From contig NZ_LHPI01000002.1 of NCBI RefSeq assembly GCF_001274785.1, forward strand, positions 1 through 64,000: DNA of 64,000 bases, given 5' to 3'. Position numbers and translations under genes: made by a program. Origin of the DNA: Vibrio hepatarius. Lineage in GTDB: Bacteria; Pseudomonadota; Gammaproteobacteria; Enterobacterales; Vibrionaceae. Positions 9,907-21,678 of this stretch are shown in pieces. A model generated the notes under the pieces. It did no database searches. It was not told the DNA's origin and saw only the letters and a program-made list of their open reading frames with translations. How positions within the stretch are numbered: the first letter of the stretch is position 1; each line of letters opens with the position of its first letter.

Positions 9907-10647
9907 GTGAATTGTCGATATCTATGGCTATTTTTGCCATTGCTCATCACAGGCTGTGCGGATTATCAATGGGGCTGGTATGTGCTTGACCCTTCCACTC
10001 AGCAGGGACAAACCAATCTAAAGTTTCTGATTGCTGGCTTCGCGGATACGATTTCGGTCTCATTAATCAGCATGTTGTTTGCCATGACGATAGGTTTGAT
10101 TGTCGCCCTGCCCGCACTATCAAGCTCTAAACCACTCAACGCTCTCAATAGAATCTATGTGGAAGTAATCCGTTCGATTCCGGTTTTAGTGCTGCTGCTT
10201 TGGGTTTACTACGGCATGCCGACCTTGCTTGATATTTCATTGAATCATTTCTGGGCAGGGGTTATCGCGTTAACCATCGCTGAGAGCGCGTTTATGGCCG
10301 AAGTGTTTCGCGGCGGGATTCAGGCTATCGCGCGCGGCCAACATGAAGCGGCGGAGTCGTTAGGACTCAATTACTGGCAAAAAATGCGCTTGGTGATCCT
10401 GCCACAAGCGTTTCGACAAATTTTGCCACCACTAGGGAATCAGTTTGTTTATATTCTGAAGATGAGTTCTTTGGTGAGTGTGATTGGTTTGAGCGACCTG
10501 ACCAGACGTGCCAACGAGTTAGTGGTGAATGAGTACTTACCTCTCGAAATCTACACTTTCTTAGTTATTGAATATTTAGTGCTGATTTTATGTGTATCAC
10601 AAGCGGTGCGCTGGCTGGAAAAACGCATTGCAATTCCTAGTCACTAA
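9907..10647 (+). CDS. Amino-acid-type ABC transporter permease
   Basis: 246-aa HisM/GlnP-type permease. The ATPase-docking EAA loop is plain: HEAAESLGLNYWQKMRLVILPQ (around residues 155-176). An earlier RSIPVLVLLLWVYYGMP segment is typical of polar amino acid permeases. The start is GTG after AGGGAAAG. The N-terminus LPLLITGCADYQ looks like a lipoprotein signal with a lipobox, odd for a permease. It is divergent from a binding-protein gene, and no ATP-binding subunit is encoded nearby, so a partner ATPase must come from elsewhere. Confidence 0.8.
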   Translation: MNCRYLWLFLPLLITGCADYQWGWYVLDPSTQQGQTNLKFLIAGFADTISVSLISMLFAMTIGLIVALPALSSSKPLNALNRIYVEVIRSIPVLVLLLWVYYGMPTLLDISLNHFWAGVIALTIAESAFMAEVFRGGIQAIARGQHEAAESLGLNYWQKMRLVILPQAFRQILPPLGNQFVYILKMSSLVSVIGLSDLTRRANELVVNEYLPLEIYTFLVIEYLVLILCVSQAVRWLEKRIAIPSH

Positions 10648-10658
10648 TACGTAGCAAT

Positions 10659-10692
10659 AAAAAAGCCGCTCCTATAAGAGCGGCTTTTTTCA
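10659..10692. terminator. Bidirectional terminator between permease gene and glmU
   Basis: The stem AAAAGCCGCTC / GAGCGGCTTTT with loop CTATAA is followed by a T run, located between the convergent permease gene and glmU. A and T runs flank both sides. Confidence 0.88.
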
Positions 10693-10700
10693 ATCTTGAA

Positions 10701-12062
10701 TTACTTATTCTTAACTGGACGTTGCCAACCAGTAATTTTGCGCTCTTTAGCGCGAGTAATCACTAACTCACCTTGCGCGACATCCTTAGTTAGTGTCGTA
10801 CCAGCACCGATAGTCGCACCGTCTGCGATCGATACCGGAGCCACCAGCTGGCTATCTGAGCCGACAAACACGTCATTGCCGATGACTGTCTTGTGTTTAT
10901 TCGCACCATCGTAGTTACAGGTAATCGTACCCGCACCAATGTTGGTACGCTGACCAATTTCAGCATCACCGAGGTAAGTTAAGTGGTTCGCTTTCGAACC
11001 TTCGCCAATGCGAGCATTCTTCACTTCGACAAAGTTACCGACGTGAGAGTCGTTACGCATCTCCGCACCAGGGCGCAGACGAGTAAACGGACCAACCGTA
11101 CACTCTTCACCAACCGTCGCACCTTCAATCACACTGTAAGGACGTACAATGGTGTTATCGTCGATTTCACAATCTTTGAGTACACATCCCGTGCCGATCA
11201 CCACGTTATCACCGAGAGTCACGTTACCTTCAATGATCACGTTGGCATCGATTTCACAGTCCATGCCGCACTGCAACGCACCACGCAAGTCAAAGCGTGC
11301 TGGGTCACGTAGCATTACGCCTTGCTCAAGTAGTTTCTTCGCTTGCATCGATTGGAACGCACGCTCAAGACGCGCCAGCTGTGCGCGGTCATTCACCCCT
11401 TCGACTTCGATCGGATTCACCGGATGAACTGCTTCAACTGCGCGACCTTCATCGTGCGCCGCTGCGATCACGTCGGTTAGGTAGTACTCGCCTTGGGCAT
11501 TGTTATTGTTCAGACCTGATAGCCAGCGCTTAAGGTCTCCACCAGTCGCCACCATCACACCTGTGTTGATTTCTTTAATCAGCTTCTGCTCTTCAGTCGC
11601 GTCTTTTTGCTCTACGATAGCGACCACAGGGCCGTTCTTACGCACGATACGACCATAGCCAGTAGGGTTATCCAAAACCACAGTTAACAGCGCGATACCG
11701 CCCGTTGGCTGAGCATCGAGTAAGCTCTCGATCGTCTCTTCAGAGATCAAAGGTACATCGCCGTACAACACTAAGATCTTTTCGTCGTCTTCAAATTTCG
11801 CCGACGCTTGATCCACCGCGTGGCCAGTACCGAGTTGCTCAGCTTGCAGCACCCAGTTTACTGGCTCATTCGCCAGTTCAGCTTGCATCTGGTCGCCGCC
11901 GTGGCCGTAAACCAAATGGATATTTTGCGCACCCAGGCCAGAGCAAGTATCGATTACGTGCTTCGCCATAGGTTTACCCGCTAGTGTATGCAGTACTTTA
12001 GGTTTATTTGAGTACATGCGGGTACCTTTACCCGCCGCGAGGATGACCGCGCTAAATTTCAT
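10701..12062 (-). CDS. glmU: Bifunctional UDP-GlcNAc pyrophosphorylase / GlcN-1-P acetyltransferase GlmU
   Basis: 453-aa enzyme giving UDP-N-acetylglucosamine for peptidoglycan and lipopolysaccharide. The N-terminal uridylyltransferase domain has the signature [18 protein letters not shown]. From about residue 250 a left-handed beta-helix of hexapeptide repeats holds the acetyltransferase, with [19 protein letters not shown] and [11 protein letters not shown]. The frame is open 30 codons upstream, but ATG 12062 follows AGGTAAA and gives the family N-terminus and a length near E. coli's 456 aa. It has its own promoter between it and atpC. Confidence 0.96.
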   Translation of the reverse strand: MKFSAVILAAGKGTRMYSNKPKVLHTLAGKPMAKHVIDTCSGLGAQNIHLVYGHGGDQMQAELANEPVNWVLQAEQLGTGHAVDQASAKFEDDEKILVLYGDVPLISEETIESLLDAQPTGGIALLTVVLDNPTGYGRIVRKNGPVVAIVEQKDATEEQKLIKEINTGVMVATGGDLKRWLSGLNNNNAQGEYYLTDVIAAAHDEGRAVEAVHPVNPIEVEGVNDRAQLARLERAFQSMQAKKLLEQGVMLRDPARFDLRGALQCGMDCEIDANVIIEGNVTLGDNVVIGTGCVLKDCEIDDNTIVRPYSVIEGATVGEECTVGPFTRLRPGAEMRNDSHVGNFVEVKNARIGEGSKANHLTYLGDAEIGQRTNIGAGTITCNYDGANKHKTVIGNDVFVGSDSQLVAPVSIADGATIGAGTTLTKDVAQGELVITRAKERKITGWQRPVKNK

Positions 12063-12099
12063 TGGTTTACCTTTCGCTATGGAATAAAAACTGCTGTGT

Positions 12100-12128
12100 A
12101 TTCTAGAGGCTAGAACAGCAAGTGTTAA
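12100..12128 (-). promoter_or_regulatory. Putative glmU promoter
   Basis: On the minus strand TTAACA (12123-12128) and TAGAAT (12100-12105) are separated by 17 bp, about 40 bp before the glmU start and downstream of the atp terminator. This would allow glmU to be expressed independently of atp. Confidence 0.55.
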
Positions 12129-12161
12129 TTGCACAACTACAATTTCTGGCAAAAAATACGC

Positions 12162-12190
12162 AAAAAGGCGGTCTAATGACCGCCTTTATC
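12162..12190 (-). terminator. atp operon terminator
   Basis: The stem AAAGGCGGTC / GACCGCCTTT with loop TAAT lies after atpC. On the minus strand it is followed by TTTTTG, typical of an intrinsic terminator that ends the ATP synthase operon before glmU. Confidence 0.85.
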
Positions 12191-12213
12191 ATTTTTAAAA
12201 CGCTACTAAAGGT

Positions 12214-12636
12214 TTAGCGACGTTTCTTTGTCAGCTCGATAACACGTAGCTGAGCAATGGCTTTCGCCAGCTCACTGGCCGCTTGAGCGAAGTCCATATC
12301 ACCATGCTGATTCTGAATTTTCTCCTCAGCGCGGCGCTTGGCTTCTTCTGCCTTCGCTGCGTCTAGCTCTTCACCACGGATAGCTGTATCAGCCAGTACA
12401 GTAGCTGTACCAGGCTGAACTTCTACCATACCACCAGAAACGTAAATGATTTCTTCGTGGCCGTGCTGTTTCACAATACGCACCATACCAGGCTTAATAG
12501 CGGTCAGTAACGGAGTGTGACCATGGAAAATACCAAGTTCACCTTCGCTACCGGTCACCTGAAATGTTTCTACGCGACCAGAGAAGATTTTCTTCTCAGC
12601 GCTGACTACATCTAGGTGAAAGGTTATTGGTGCCAT
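12214..12636 (-). CDS. atpC: F1F0 ATP synthase epsilon subunit
   Basis: 140-aa epsilon subunit of the F1 central stalk, which couples rotation and inhibits ATPase activity. The N-terminal beta-sandwich shows [12 protein letters not shown] and [19 protein letters not shown]; the C-terminal part (about 88-140) is the helical hairpin. Length matches the family. Last gene of atpIBEFHAGDC, 18 bp after atpD, followed by the operon terminator. The start ATG follows GGAGG. Confidence 0.97.
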   Translation of the reverse strand: MAPITFHLDVVSAEKKIFSGRVETFQVTGSEGELGIFHGHTPLLTAIKPGMVRIVKQHGHEEIIYVSGGMVEVQPGTATVLADTAIRGEELDAAKAEEAKRRAEEKIQNQHGDMDFAQAASELAKAIAQLRVIELTKKRR

Positions 12637-12654
12637 ATCGCCTCCTAGTTAGCC

Positions 12655-14073
<1,419 letters not shown>

Positions 14074-14093
14074 CTATTTCGTTTTACCTAAAC

Positions 14094-14960
14094 TTAAACC
14101 GCAGCAGCACCACCAACGATTTCCGACAGTTCTTGTGTAATCGCAGCCTGACGGGCTTTGTTGTACACAAGTTCTAGATCTTCAATCAGGTTGGTTGCGT
14201 TATCCGTTGCAGCCTTCATCGCAATCATTCGAGCCGCTTGCTCACAAGCAAGGTTCTCTACCACACCTTGGTAAACCTGAGACTCTACGTAACGCACTAG
14301 AAGTGCATCCAATAGAGGTTGTGGTTCAGGCTCATAGATGTAGTCCCATGAATGCTCACGCTGCATCTCTTTGCTGTCAGATTTAGGCAAAGGTAGCAAT
14401 TGATCGATCGTTGGTTCTTGAACCATAGTGTTCACAAACTTGTTAAACACTACGTATAAACGGTCCAATTCACCTTCATCGTATTTCTTCAGCATTACGC
14501 TTACAGAACCGATTAGGTCTTCTAGACTAGGTTGATCACCCAGACCAGAAACCTGAGCAGCTACTTTCGCGCCACTGTTGTTAAAGAAAGCTGTTGCTTT
14601 AGAACCAACAACTGCTAGTTCAACTTCAGCACCTTTCTCTTTCCAAGCTTGCATGTCATTGATAGCTTTCTTGAACACGTTAATGTTCAAGCCGCCACAC
14701 AAGCCACGGTCTGTAGAAACGATGATGTAACCAACTCGCTTCGCTTCACGCTCTTCTAGGTACGGATGACGGTACTCTAGGTTCGCGTTTGCTACGTGAC
14801 CGATCACTTTACGCATTGTTTCAGCGTATGGACGAGAAGCTTCCATTGCATCTTGAGAACGACGCATTTTTGAAGCTGCTACCATTTCCATCGCTTTCGT
14901 AATTTTCTGAGTGCTTTTAACACTACCGATTTTATTACGTATCTCTTTTGCGCCGGCCAT
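14094..14960 (-). CDS. atpG: F1F0 ATP synthase gamma subunit
   Basis: 288-aa gamma subunit, the rotating central shaft of F1. The N-terminal helix [21 protein letters not shown] and the C-terminal helix ending in [12 protein letters not shown] are typical. The DRGLCGGLN motif is at about residues 84-92. It lies between atpA and atpD on the same strand, in the usual order, with normal length (E. coli 287 aa). Confidence 0.97.
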   Translation of the reverse strand: MAGAKEIRNKIGSVKSTQKITKAMEMVAASKMRRSQDAMEASRPYAETMRKVIGHVANANLEYRHPYLEEREAKRVGYIIVSTDRGLCGGLNINVFKKAINDMQAWKEKGAEVELAVVGSKATAFFNNSGAKVAAQVSGLGDQPSLEDLIGSVSVMLKKYDEGELDRLYVVFNKFVNTMVQEPTIDQLLPLPKSDSKEMQREHSWDYIYEPEPQPLLDALLVRYVESQVYQGVVENLACEQAARMIAMKAATDNATNLIEDLELVYNKARQAAITQELSEIVGGAAAV

Positions 14961-15004
14961 CGTTACTCTCCATTAGTTGGTGGCATATTACTGCCACCGA
15001 CCTA

Positions 15005-16546
15005 TTACCAAGTTTGGGTTGCTACGAAGTCGTCAGTCAGCTTCTTAAGCTGAGCTTCAACTTCATCGTTGTATGCACCCGTCTTGTCGATCTCAGCTGC
15101 AAATTCAGCGTATTGACCGCGAGCGTACGATAGTAGAGCCGCTTCAAAATCTAGCAGTTTGCTTAGTTCAACATCTGCTAAATAGCCGCGCTCTGCCGCG
15201 AAGATAACTAGAGCTTGGTCAAATACAGACATTGGAGCGTACTGCTTCTGCTTCATTAGTTCTGTAACTTTCTGACCGTGGTCTAGCTGTTTCTTCGTCG
15301 CTTCATCAAGGTCAGACGAGAACTGTGCGAATGCCGCTAGTTCACGGTACTGAGCTAGTGCAGTACGGATACCGCCTGATAGCTTCTTGATGATTTTCGT
15401 TTGCGCTGAACCACCTACACGAGATACTGAGATACCTGGGTCAACCGCTGGACGAACACCTGCGTTGAATAGCTCAGTTTGTAGGAAGATCTGACCGTCG
15501 GTAATCGAGATTACGTTAGTCGGTACGAATGCTGAAACGTCACCTGCTTGAGTTTCGATGATAGGAAGAGCAGTCAAAGAACCAGTCTTACCTTTCACTT
15601 CACCGTTAGTGAATTTTTCTACATACTCTTCGCTTACACGAGCTGCACGCTCTAGTAGACGCGAGTGAAGGTAGAATACATCACCTGGGAATGCCTCACG
15701 GCCTGGTGGACGTTTTAGTAGTAGAGAGATCTGACGGTAAGCTACCGCTTGTTTAGATAGGTCATCGTAAACAATCAGTGCGTCTTCGCCGCGATCGCGG
15801 AAGTACTCACCCATCGCACAACCTGCGTATGGCGCTAGGTATTGTAGCGCAGCAGATTCAGAAGCCGATGCAACAACAACGATAGTGTTAGATAGTGCGC
15901 CGTGCTCTTCTAGTTTGCGAACTACGTTAGCAATAGTCGATGCTTTCTGACCGATAGCTACGTAGATAGAGTAAATACCAGAGTTTTTCTGGTTGATGAT
16001 CGCATCGATCGCCATCGCTGTTTTACCAGTCTGACGGTCACCGATTACAAGCTCACGCTGACCACGACCGATTGGGATCATTGAGTCAACAGATTTGTAA
16101 CCAGTTTGCACAGGTTGGTCTACCGATTTACGGTCGATTACGCCTGGTGCGATCACTTCTACAGGTGAAGTCAATTTCGCTTCGATTGGACCTTTGCCAT
16201 CGATAGGCTCACCTAGCGTGTTTACTACGCGACCTAGCAATTCTGGACCAACTGGCACTTCAAGAATGCGGCCAGTACCTGTAACTTTCATGCCTTCCTT
16301 AAGGTCAGCATATGGGCCCATTACAACCGCACCAACCGAGTCACGCTCAAGGTTAAGTGCCAGTGCATAACGACCACCCGGTAATTCAATCATTTCACCT
16401 TGCATCACGTCCGCTAGGCCGTGGATGCGGATGATACCATCGCTTACCGATACGATAGTACCCTCGTTGCGAGCTTCACTAACAACTTCGAAAGATTCGA
16501 TACGTTGTTTGATTAGATCGCTGATTTCCGTGGAATTAAGTTGCAT
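15005..16546 (-). CDS. atpA: F1F0 ATP synthase alpha subunit
   Basis: 513-aa regulatory alpha subunit of F1. It has the Walker A loop [13 protein letters not shown] near residue 170 and the alpha/beta signature [14 protein letters not shown]. An in-frame TTG lies two codons upstream at 16552, but that TTG overlaps the GGGGA Shine-Dalgarno. The ATG at 16546 is spaced correctly and gives exactly the E. coli length. Located between atpH (12 bp) and atpG. Confidence 0.98.
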   Translation of the reverse strand: MQLNSTEISDLIKQRIESFEVVSEARNEGTIVSVSDGIIRIHGLADVMQGEMIELPGGRYALALNLERDSVGAVVMGPYADLKEGMKVTGTGRILEVPVGPELLGRVVNTLGEPIDGKGPIEAKLTSPVEVIAPGVIDRKSVDQPVQTGYKSVDSMIPIGRGQRELVIGDRQTGKTAMAIDAIINQKNSGIYSIYVAIGQKASTIANVVRKLEEHGALSNTIVVVASASESAALQYLAPYAGCAMGEYFRDRGEDALIVYDDLSKQAVAYRQISLLLKRPPGREAFPGDVFYLHSRLLERAARVSEEYVEKFTNGEVKGKTGSLTALPIIETQAGDVSAFVPTNVISITDGQIFLQTELFNAGVRPAVDPGISVSRVGGSAQTKIIKKLSGGIRTALAQYRELAAFAQFSSDLDEATKKQLDHGQKVTELMKQKQYAPMSVFDQALVIFAAERGYLADVELSKLLDFEAALLSYARGQYAEFAAEIDKTGAYNDEVEAQLKKLTDDFVATQTW

Positions 16547-16558
16547 GTTCAATCCCCA

Positions 16559-17092
16559 TTAAGACTGCAATGCATCGCTCAGGCGGTTCAAACGACCACG
16601 CGCTGAGTTATCGATGACTAAGTCTCCGGCTCGAATAATCACCCCACCAAGTAGGGCCTCATCTACACTGCAATTCAGCTTAACTTTGCGTTCTAAACGC
16701 TGCTCAAGTTTGCTGCTGATGTTTGCTAGTTGCTCATCTGAAAGCTCAGACGCTGAAATGACTTCAACATCGATTTCTTTCTCGTGCTCTTTTTTCAGAG
16801 CCATGAACTGTTCACTTACATCAGGAAGGGCCGTTAGACGGCCATTCTCTGCCATTACCTTAAGAAGGTTTTGGCCATGAGCATCAACTTGCTCACCGCA
16901 AACTGCGACAAAGATTTCTGCTAGTTTGTCAGCAGAAACAGAACCCGTAAGTAGCTCTTTCATTTGTTCGTTGTTTGCGACTTCAGCAGCAAAAGACAAC
17001 ATCTGACCCCATTGGTCAAGTTGGCCTTTATCTACAGCAAAGTCGAAAGCTGCTTTAGCATAGGGGCGTGCGATAGTAGTCAAATCAGACAT
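16559..17092 (-). CDS. atpH: F1F0 ATP synthase delta subunit
   Basis: 177-aa delta subunit that joins the peripheral stalk to the top of F1. The N-terminal [20 protein letters not shown] and the C-terminal [20 protein letters not shown] are family signatures. Length equals the E. coli protein. It sits between atpF and atpA with 12-14 bp gaps on both sides, in the expected operon order. Confidence 0.97.
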   Translation of the reverse strand: MSDLTTIARPYAKAAFDFAVDKGQLDQWGQMLSFAAEVANNEQMKELLTGSVSADKLAEIFVAVCGEQVDAHGQNLLKVMAENGRLTALPDVSEQFMALKKEHEKEIDVEVISASELSDEQLANISSKLEQRLERKVKLNCSVDEALLGGVIIRAGDLVIDNSARGRLNRLSDALQS

Positions 17093-17106
17093 ATGCGCCC
17101 CCAGAC

Positions 17107-17577
17107 TTAAAGTTTTGCAGTAATGTTGTCGAGAATATCTTTCTGCGCATCTTTATCGATAGCGCGTTCAAGAATCTTCTCAGCACCAGCTACAGCCAGA
17201 GTTGCAACTTGTTTGCGCAGCTCATCGCGCGCGCGGTTACGTTCAGCTTCTAGTTCAGCTTCTGCTTGCGTTAGGATTTTCTGACGTTCAGTCTGAGCTT
17301 CCTCGCGAGCTTCATCTAGAATTTGAGCTTTACGCTTGTTCGCTTGCTCGATGATCTCAGTTGCTGTGCGCTTCGCTTCTTTCAACTGATCAGAAGCGTT
17401 TGCTTGTGCTAGATCCAAGTCTTTTGCAGCACGTTCTGCTGCTTGAAGACCATCAGCAATTTTCTTCTGACGTTCTTCAATCGCTTGCATCAACGGCGGC
17501 CATACATACTTCATGCAGAACCACACAAACAGTGCAAACGAAATTGCTTGACCTAGCAGAGTTGCGTTCATATTCAC
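17107..17577 (-). CDS. atpF: F1F0 ATP synthase b subunit
   Basis: 156-aa peripheral-stalk subunit. One N-terminal membrane helix ([20 protein letters not shown]) is followed by a long charged helical region rich in Ala, Glu, Arg and Lys (about 30-140) that dimerises as a coiled coil. Length equals the E. coli b subunit. Lies between atpE and atpH in the operon. Confidence 0.97.
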   Translation of the reverse strand: MNMNATLLGQAISFALFVWFCMKYVWPPLMQAIEERQKKIADGLQAAERAAKDLDLAQANASDQLKEAKRTATEIIEQANKRKAQILDEAREEAQTERQKILTQAEAELEAERNRARDELRKQVATLAVAGAEKILERAIDKDAQKDILDNITAKL

Positions 17578-17648
17578 AACAGCTACCCCTCTATTTGGAC
17601 TTAGTGTTAATCAATGACAAACAAGTGTTTGCCTGGACGAAAACGTGA

Positions 17649-17951
<303 letters not shown>

Positions 17952-17960
17952 TTAAAAAAA

Positions 17961-18773
<813 letters not shown>

Positions 18774-18778
18774 TCATC

Positions 18779-19168
18779 CTATTTTTTGTTGTTAATGAAT
18801 AGCACTGGCGCACAGATATTAATACCTAGAGCCAGCAAATAGGTTAGCTTAAGCGGAACAAGTTCCACTTGCATATACATGTAGGCAACCGTAAACAACA
18901 CAACTGTGATAAGGATTTTCAGTGCTTCGCCGGTGTAGAAGGAGGCCGTAATTCGCTTTGCAGCACGGGCTCCACTAAACATAAAAGCACATAGCGCAAA
19001 AACCGCATTGGCAATGACAAAGATGCCACCACCAACTAGCGCCGAAATTCCCCATTCAGCATTCACAGCCACAGCCATTCCTGCCGCCAATAGTGTAACC
19101 GCGCCAAACTCGATCATTAACAATTGCTTAGCAAGCTCTCGTCCTGGTCTAGCTAACGCAGCTACCAT
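18779..19168 (-). CDS. atpI: F0F1 ATP synthase assembly protein AtpI
   Basis: 129-aa four-helix membrane protein of the AtpI family, thought to help assemble the c-ring. Hydrophobic segments lie at about residues 15-37, 42-62, 80-100 and 104-125. First gene of the atp operon, where it belongs, with atpB 8 bp downstream. The start follows AGAGGTACG. A promoter is recognisable about 55 bp upstream of the start. Confidence 0.9.
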   Translation of the reverse strand: MVAALARPGRELAKQLLMIEFGAVTLLAAGMAVAVNAEWGISALVGGGIFVIANAVFALCAFMFSGARAAKRITASFYTGEALKILITVVLFTVAYMYMQVELVPLKLTYLLALGINICAPVLFINNKK

Positions 19169-19227
19169 GTATTCGTACCTCTAGTAAAATCCACAGCCTT
19201 ACTACCTCTGCTGGGAAATTGGCGAAA

Positions 19228-19255
19228 ATTATACGGTCAGTGCACTTGAATGCAA
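19228..19255 (-). promoter_or_regulatory. Putative atp operon promoter
   Basis: On the minus strand TTGCAT (19250-19255) and TATAAT (19228-19233) are separated by 16 bp. The expected start lies about 50 nt upstream of the atpI ATG. It is the best promoter-like sequence in the 184-bp parB-atpI gap. Confidence 0.6.
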
Positions 19256-19329
19256 TTAAAACACTGGAAAAAGTTACAATTTTGTTTACAAACCGACAAC
19301 TTTCGCACAAAAAATCGTTTTTTACATAA

Positions 19330-19343
19330 TTGATTGAGATCAA
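19330..19343. promoter_or_regulatory. FNR-type box upstream of atpI
   Basis: TTGATTGAGATCAA matches the FNR consensus TTGAT-N4-ATCAA exactly, and the symmetry extends to TAATTGAT / ATCAATTA (19327-19346). It lies just past the parB stop, about 115 bp upstream of the predicted atp transcription start. It could be an anaerobic-control site for atp or a simple hairpin after parB. Confidence 0.5.
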
Positions 19344-19352
19344 TTATCTCAT

Positions 19353-20234
19353 TTAGCTCTCGAGCTTGGCAATTAGTTGCTCCAATTTGTGAGGCTCATC
19401 AAGACTAATCGTCATTTTCGACTTGCCACCCTTCGAACGCACTATCACCACATTTGCACCGAGCATTTCACTGAGTTTTTGTGACATTTGTTGTGCCTCG
19501 GTGTCTTGAGGCTCGTTTTTGTCTTCAGTTTGTGGCTGGAGACACTTTTTAACAAACTGTTCGGTTTGTCGAACCGTCATTTGCTTTTTCGCCACTTGCC
19601 CTGCTACTTCAATTTGTAGCTCACCTTCCAGTGCCAATAAAGCGCGAGCATGTCCCATTTCTAAGACTTTCTCAGCGACCAGCGCTTTGACTTCTGGTTC
19701 GAGTTGGTTCAGGCGCAGTAAGTTACTCACCGTGGTACGCGATTTACCAATCACATCAGCCACTTGCTGGTGGGTCAGCGAGAACTCTTCTTGCAGACGA
19801 TCCAATGCCTGTGCTTCTTCGATAGCATTAAGATCTTCACGTTGGATATTTTCGATCAACGCCATCGCGATCGCCGCGCGATCTTCAACGTTTTTGATCA
19901 CACAAGGGACTTGCTTTAAGCCCGCCTTGCGCGCTGCGCGCCAACGGCGTTCACCGGCAATGATCTCATACTTGTCAAAATCAACCTGACGCACCACGAT
20001 TGGCTGGATAATGCCTTGCGACTCAATCGACGCCGCCAGTTCTTCTAATGCTTCGGCTGACATGTCTTTGCGCGGCTGGTAGACACCTGGTTTTAAGCTG
20101 TTGATACTTAGATCGGTTAGCTCACCATCAGACGACAATTCTTGGCTATGCAGAGCACTTTGCTGTTTATCACGAGCGAGAGAGCTGGTCGACAGCAGAG
20201 CGTCGAGCCCTTTACCCAAACCACGTTTAGACAT
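19353..20234 (-). CDS. parB: Chromosome partitioning protein ParB
   Basis: 293-aa centromere-binding CTPase of the chromosome 1 partition system. The N-terminal start SKRGLGKGLDALL is typical. The ParB/Srx domain has PLV-type GERRWRAARKAGLKQVPCV (CTP-binding region, about residues 93-111) and is followed by a helix-turn-helix (HQQVADVIGKSRTTVSNLL). The C-terminal dimer domain closes the protein. It lies 23 bp after parA. Its parS targets are expected near the origin; a candidate lies in recF. Confidence 0.96.
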   Translation of the reverse strand: MSKRGLGKGLDALLSTSSLARDKQQSALHSQELSSDGELTDLSINSLKPGVYQPRKDMSAEALEELAASIESQGIIQPIVVRQVDFDKYEIIAGERRWRAARKAGLKQVPCVIKNVEDRAAIAMALIENIQREDLNAIEEAQALDRLQEEFSLTHQQVADVIGKSRTTVSNLLRLNQLEPEVKALVAEKVLEMGHARALLALEGELQIEVAGQVAKKQMTVRQTEQFVKKCLQPQTEDKNEPQDTEAQQMSQKLSEMLGANVVIVRSKGGKSKMTISLDEPHKLEQLIAKLES

Positions 20235-20257
20235 GTGTCAGAGTTCCTTTGTTAGGT

Positions 20258-21031
20258 TTATGCAGGTACTTCTTCGCGGCGTAGCATTTCACCGGCTAAG
20301 GCCAAATATGCTTTTGCGCCTGCTGAGTATTTGTCGTAGTACATGGCAGGTTTACCATGGCTTGGCGCTTCGGCCAAACGTACATTACGAGGAATAACAG
20401 TGCGGTACACCTTGTTGCCAAAGTGTTTTTTCAGCTGGTCAGAAACCTCATTCGATAGACGGTTTCTCGGGTCGTACATGGTGCGGAGTAAACCTTCAAT
20501 TTTGAGGTTTTCATTCACCACGGCTGCCAGCTTACTGATTGTATCCATCAACGCGGTTAAACCTTCGAGCGCAAAGTACTCACATTGCATCGGAACCAAG
20601 ACCGAATCAGCTGCGGCCATAGCGTTGATTGTAAGAAGATTTAGAGATGGAGGACAATCGATAAAGATGAAATCATAGTTATCACGAACTGATGCCAATG
20701 CGTTCTTCAAACGCACCTCACGAGCAAACACTTCCATCAGTTTGATCTCGGCGGCAGTCACATCGCCGTTGGCAGCAATGAGGTCGTAATTCCCAGACGT
20801 TTTGCGACACACCACTTCATCAAATGGCACGTCTTCAACCAATAATTCATATGCCGTGGCGTCGACTTGATACTTATCGACCCCACTAGCCATCGTTGCG
20901 TTTCCTTGTGGATCGAGATCAATCACCAAGACTTTACGCTTAGTCGCAGCCATAGAGGCGGCTAAGTTGATGCATGTTGTTGTCTTACCAACCCCACCTT
21001 TCTGGTTGGCGATTGCTACGATTTTACCCAC
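20258..21031 (-). CDS. parA: Chromosome partitioning ATPase ParA
   Basis: 257-aa ParA/Soj ATPase that positions ParB-parS complexes. The deviant Walker A KGGVGKTTTCINLAA is at residues about 10-24, Walker A' in DLDPQGNATM, Walker B in FIFIDCPPSL. Length is that of chromosomal ParA proteins. It follows rsmG and precedes parB, the conserved mnmG-rsmG-parA-parB order. Confidence 0.96.
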   Translation of the reverse strand: MGKIVAIANQKGGVGKTTTCINLAASMAATKRKVLVIDLDPQGNATMASGVDKYQVDATAYELLVEDVPFDEVVCRKTSGNYDLIAANGDVTAAEIKLMEVFAREVRLKNALASVRDNYDFIFIDCPPSLNLLTINAMAAADSVLVPMQCEYFALEGLTALMDTISKLAAVVNENLKIEGLLRTMYDPRNRLSNEVSDQLKKHFGNKVYRTVIPRNVRLAEAPSHGKPAMYYDKYSAGAKAYLALAGEMLRREEVPA

Positions 21032-21045
21032 AATGAACCTCGCTG

Positions 21046-21678
21046 TTATTCCTTGCGCGATAAGATTACTAGATGACGCTCGCCTTCCAATTCAGGAACA
21101 TGCAAAGCTTTGATGTCGGTCACAGAACACCAGTCAGGTAATTGCTCAATCTCATCGTGCGGTAATTGCCCTTTCAGCGCCAAGAATAAACCCGTGTCTG
21201 TTTTTGGCAAATGATGGCACCAAGACACCATATCTATCATAGAAGCGAAAGCTCGGCTCAGCACCGCATCAAATTTCTCTTCTGGTTGAAACTCTTCCAC
21301 TCGACTTTGAATCGGTGTCACATTTTCAATCTTCAGTTCGTGCAGGACTTGTTTGATGAAACGGATACGCTTGCCGAGGCTATCAAGCAAGTAAAATTCT
21401 TTATCCGGATTCATGATCGCCAATGGGATACCTGGTAAACCCGGGCCGGTGCCCACATCAATAAAGCGCTCACCTTGTAAGTGAGTACTAACAATGATGC
21501 TATCAAGAATATGTTTCACTAGCATGTCTTGCGGGTCGCGAACCGAAGTCAGGTTGTACGCCTTGTTCCATTTGTCGAGCATCGCAACGTAACCCACAAG
21601 CAGCTCGCGCTGCTTGTCTGACACGTCTAATTCCGTTTGTGCGATTAAGGCATCCAGTTTTTCACGCAGTAGACTCAT
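21046..21678 (-). CDS. rsmG: 16S rRNA (guanine-N7) methyltransferase RsmG
   Basis: 210-aa SAM-dependent methyltransferase that makes m7G527 in 16S rRNA. The SAM-binding motif is [18 protein letters not shown], followed by [15 protein letters not shown]. Its ATG overlaps the mnmG stop codon by one base (TAATG), so the two are translationally coupled. parA follows after 14 bp. Length near E. coli's 207 aa. Confidence 0.96.
   Translation of the reverse strand: MSLLREKLDALIAQTELDVSDKQRELLVGYVAMLDKWNKAYNLTSVRDPQDMLVKHILDSIIVSTHLQGERFIDVGTGPGLPGIPLAIMNPDKEFYLLDSLGKRIRFIKQVLHELKIENVTPIQSRVEEFQPEEKFDAVLSRAFASMIDMVSWCHHLPKTDTGLFLALKGQLPHDEIEQLPDWCSVTDIKALHVPELEGERHLVILSRKE

Noticed and set aside
16546..16552. 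TTG start two codons upstream for atpA
   Set aside because: That TTG overlaps the GGGGA ribosome binding site; the ATG at 16546 has correct spacing and gives the standard 513 aa.
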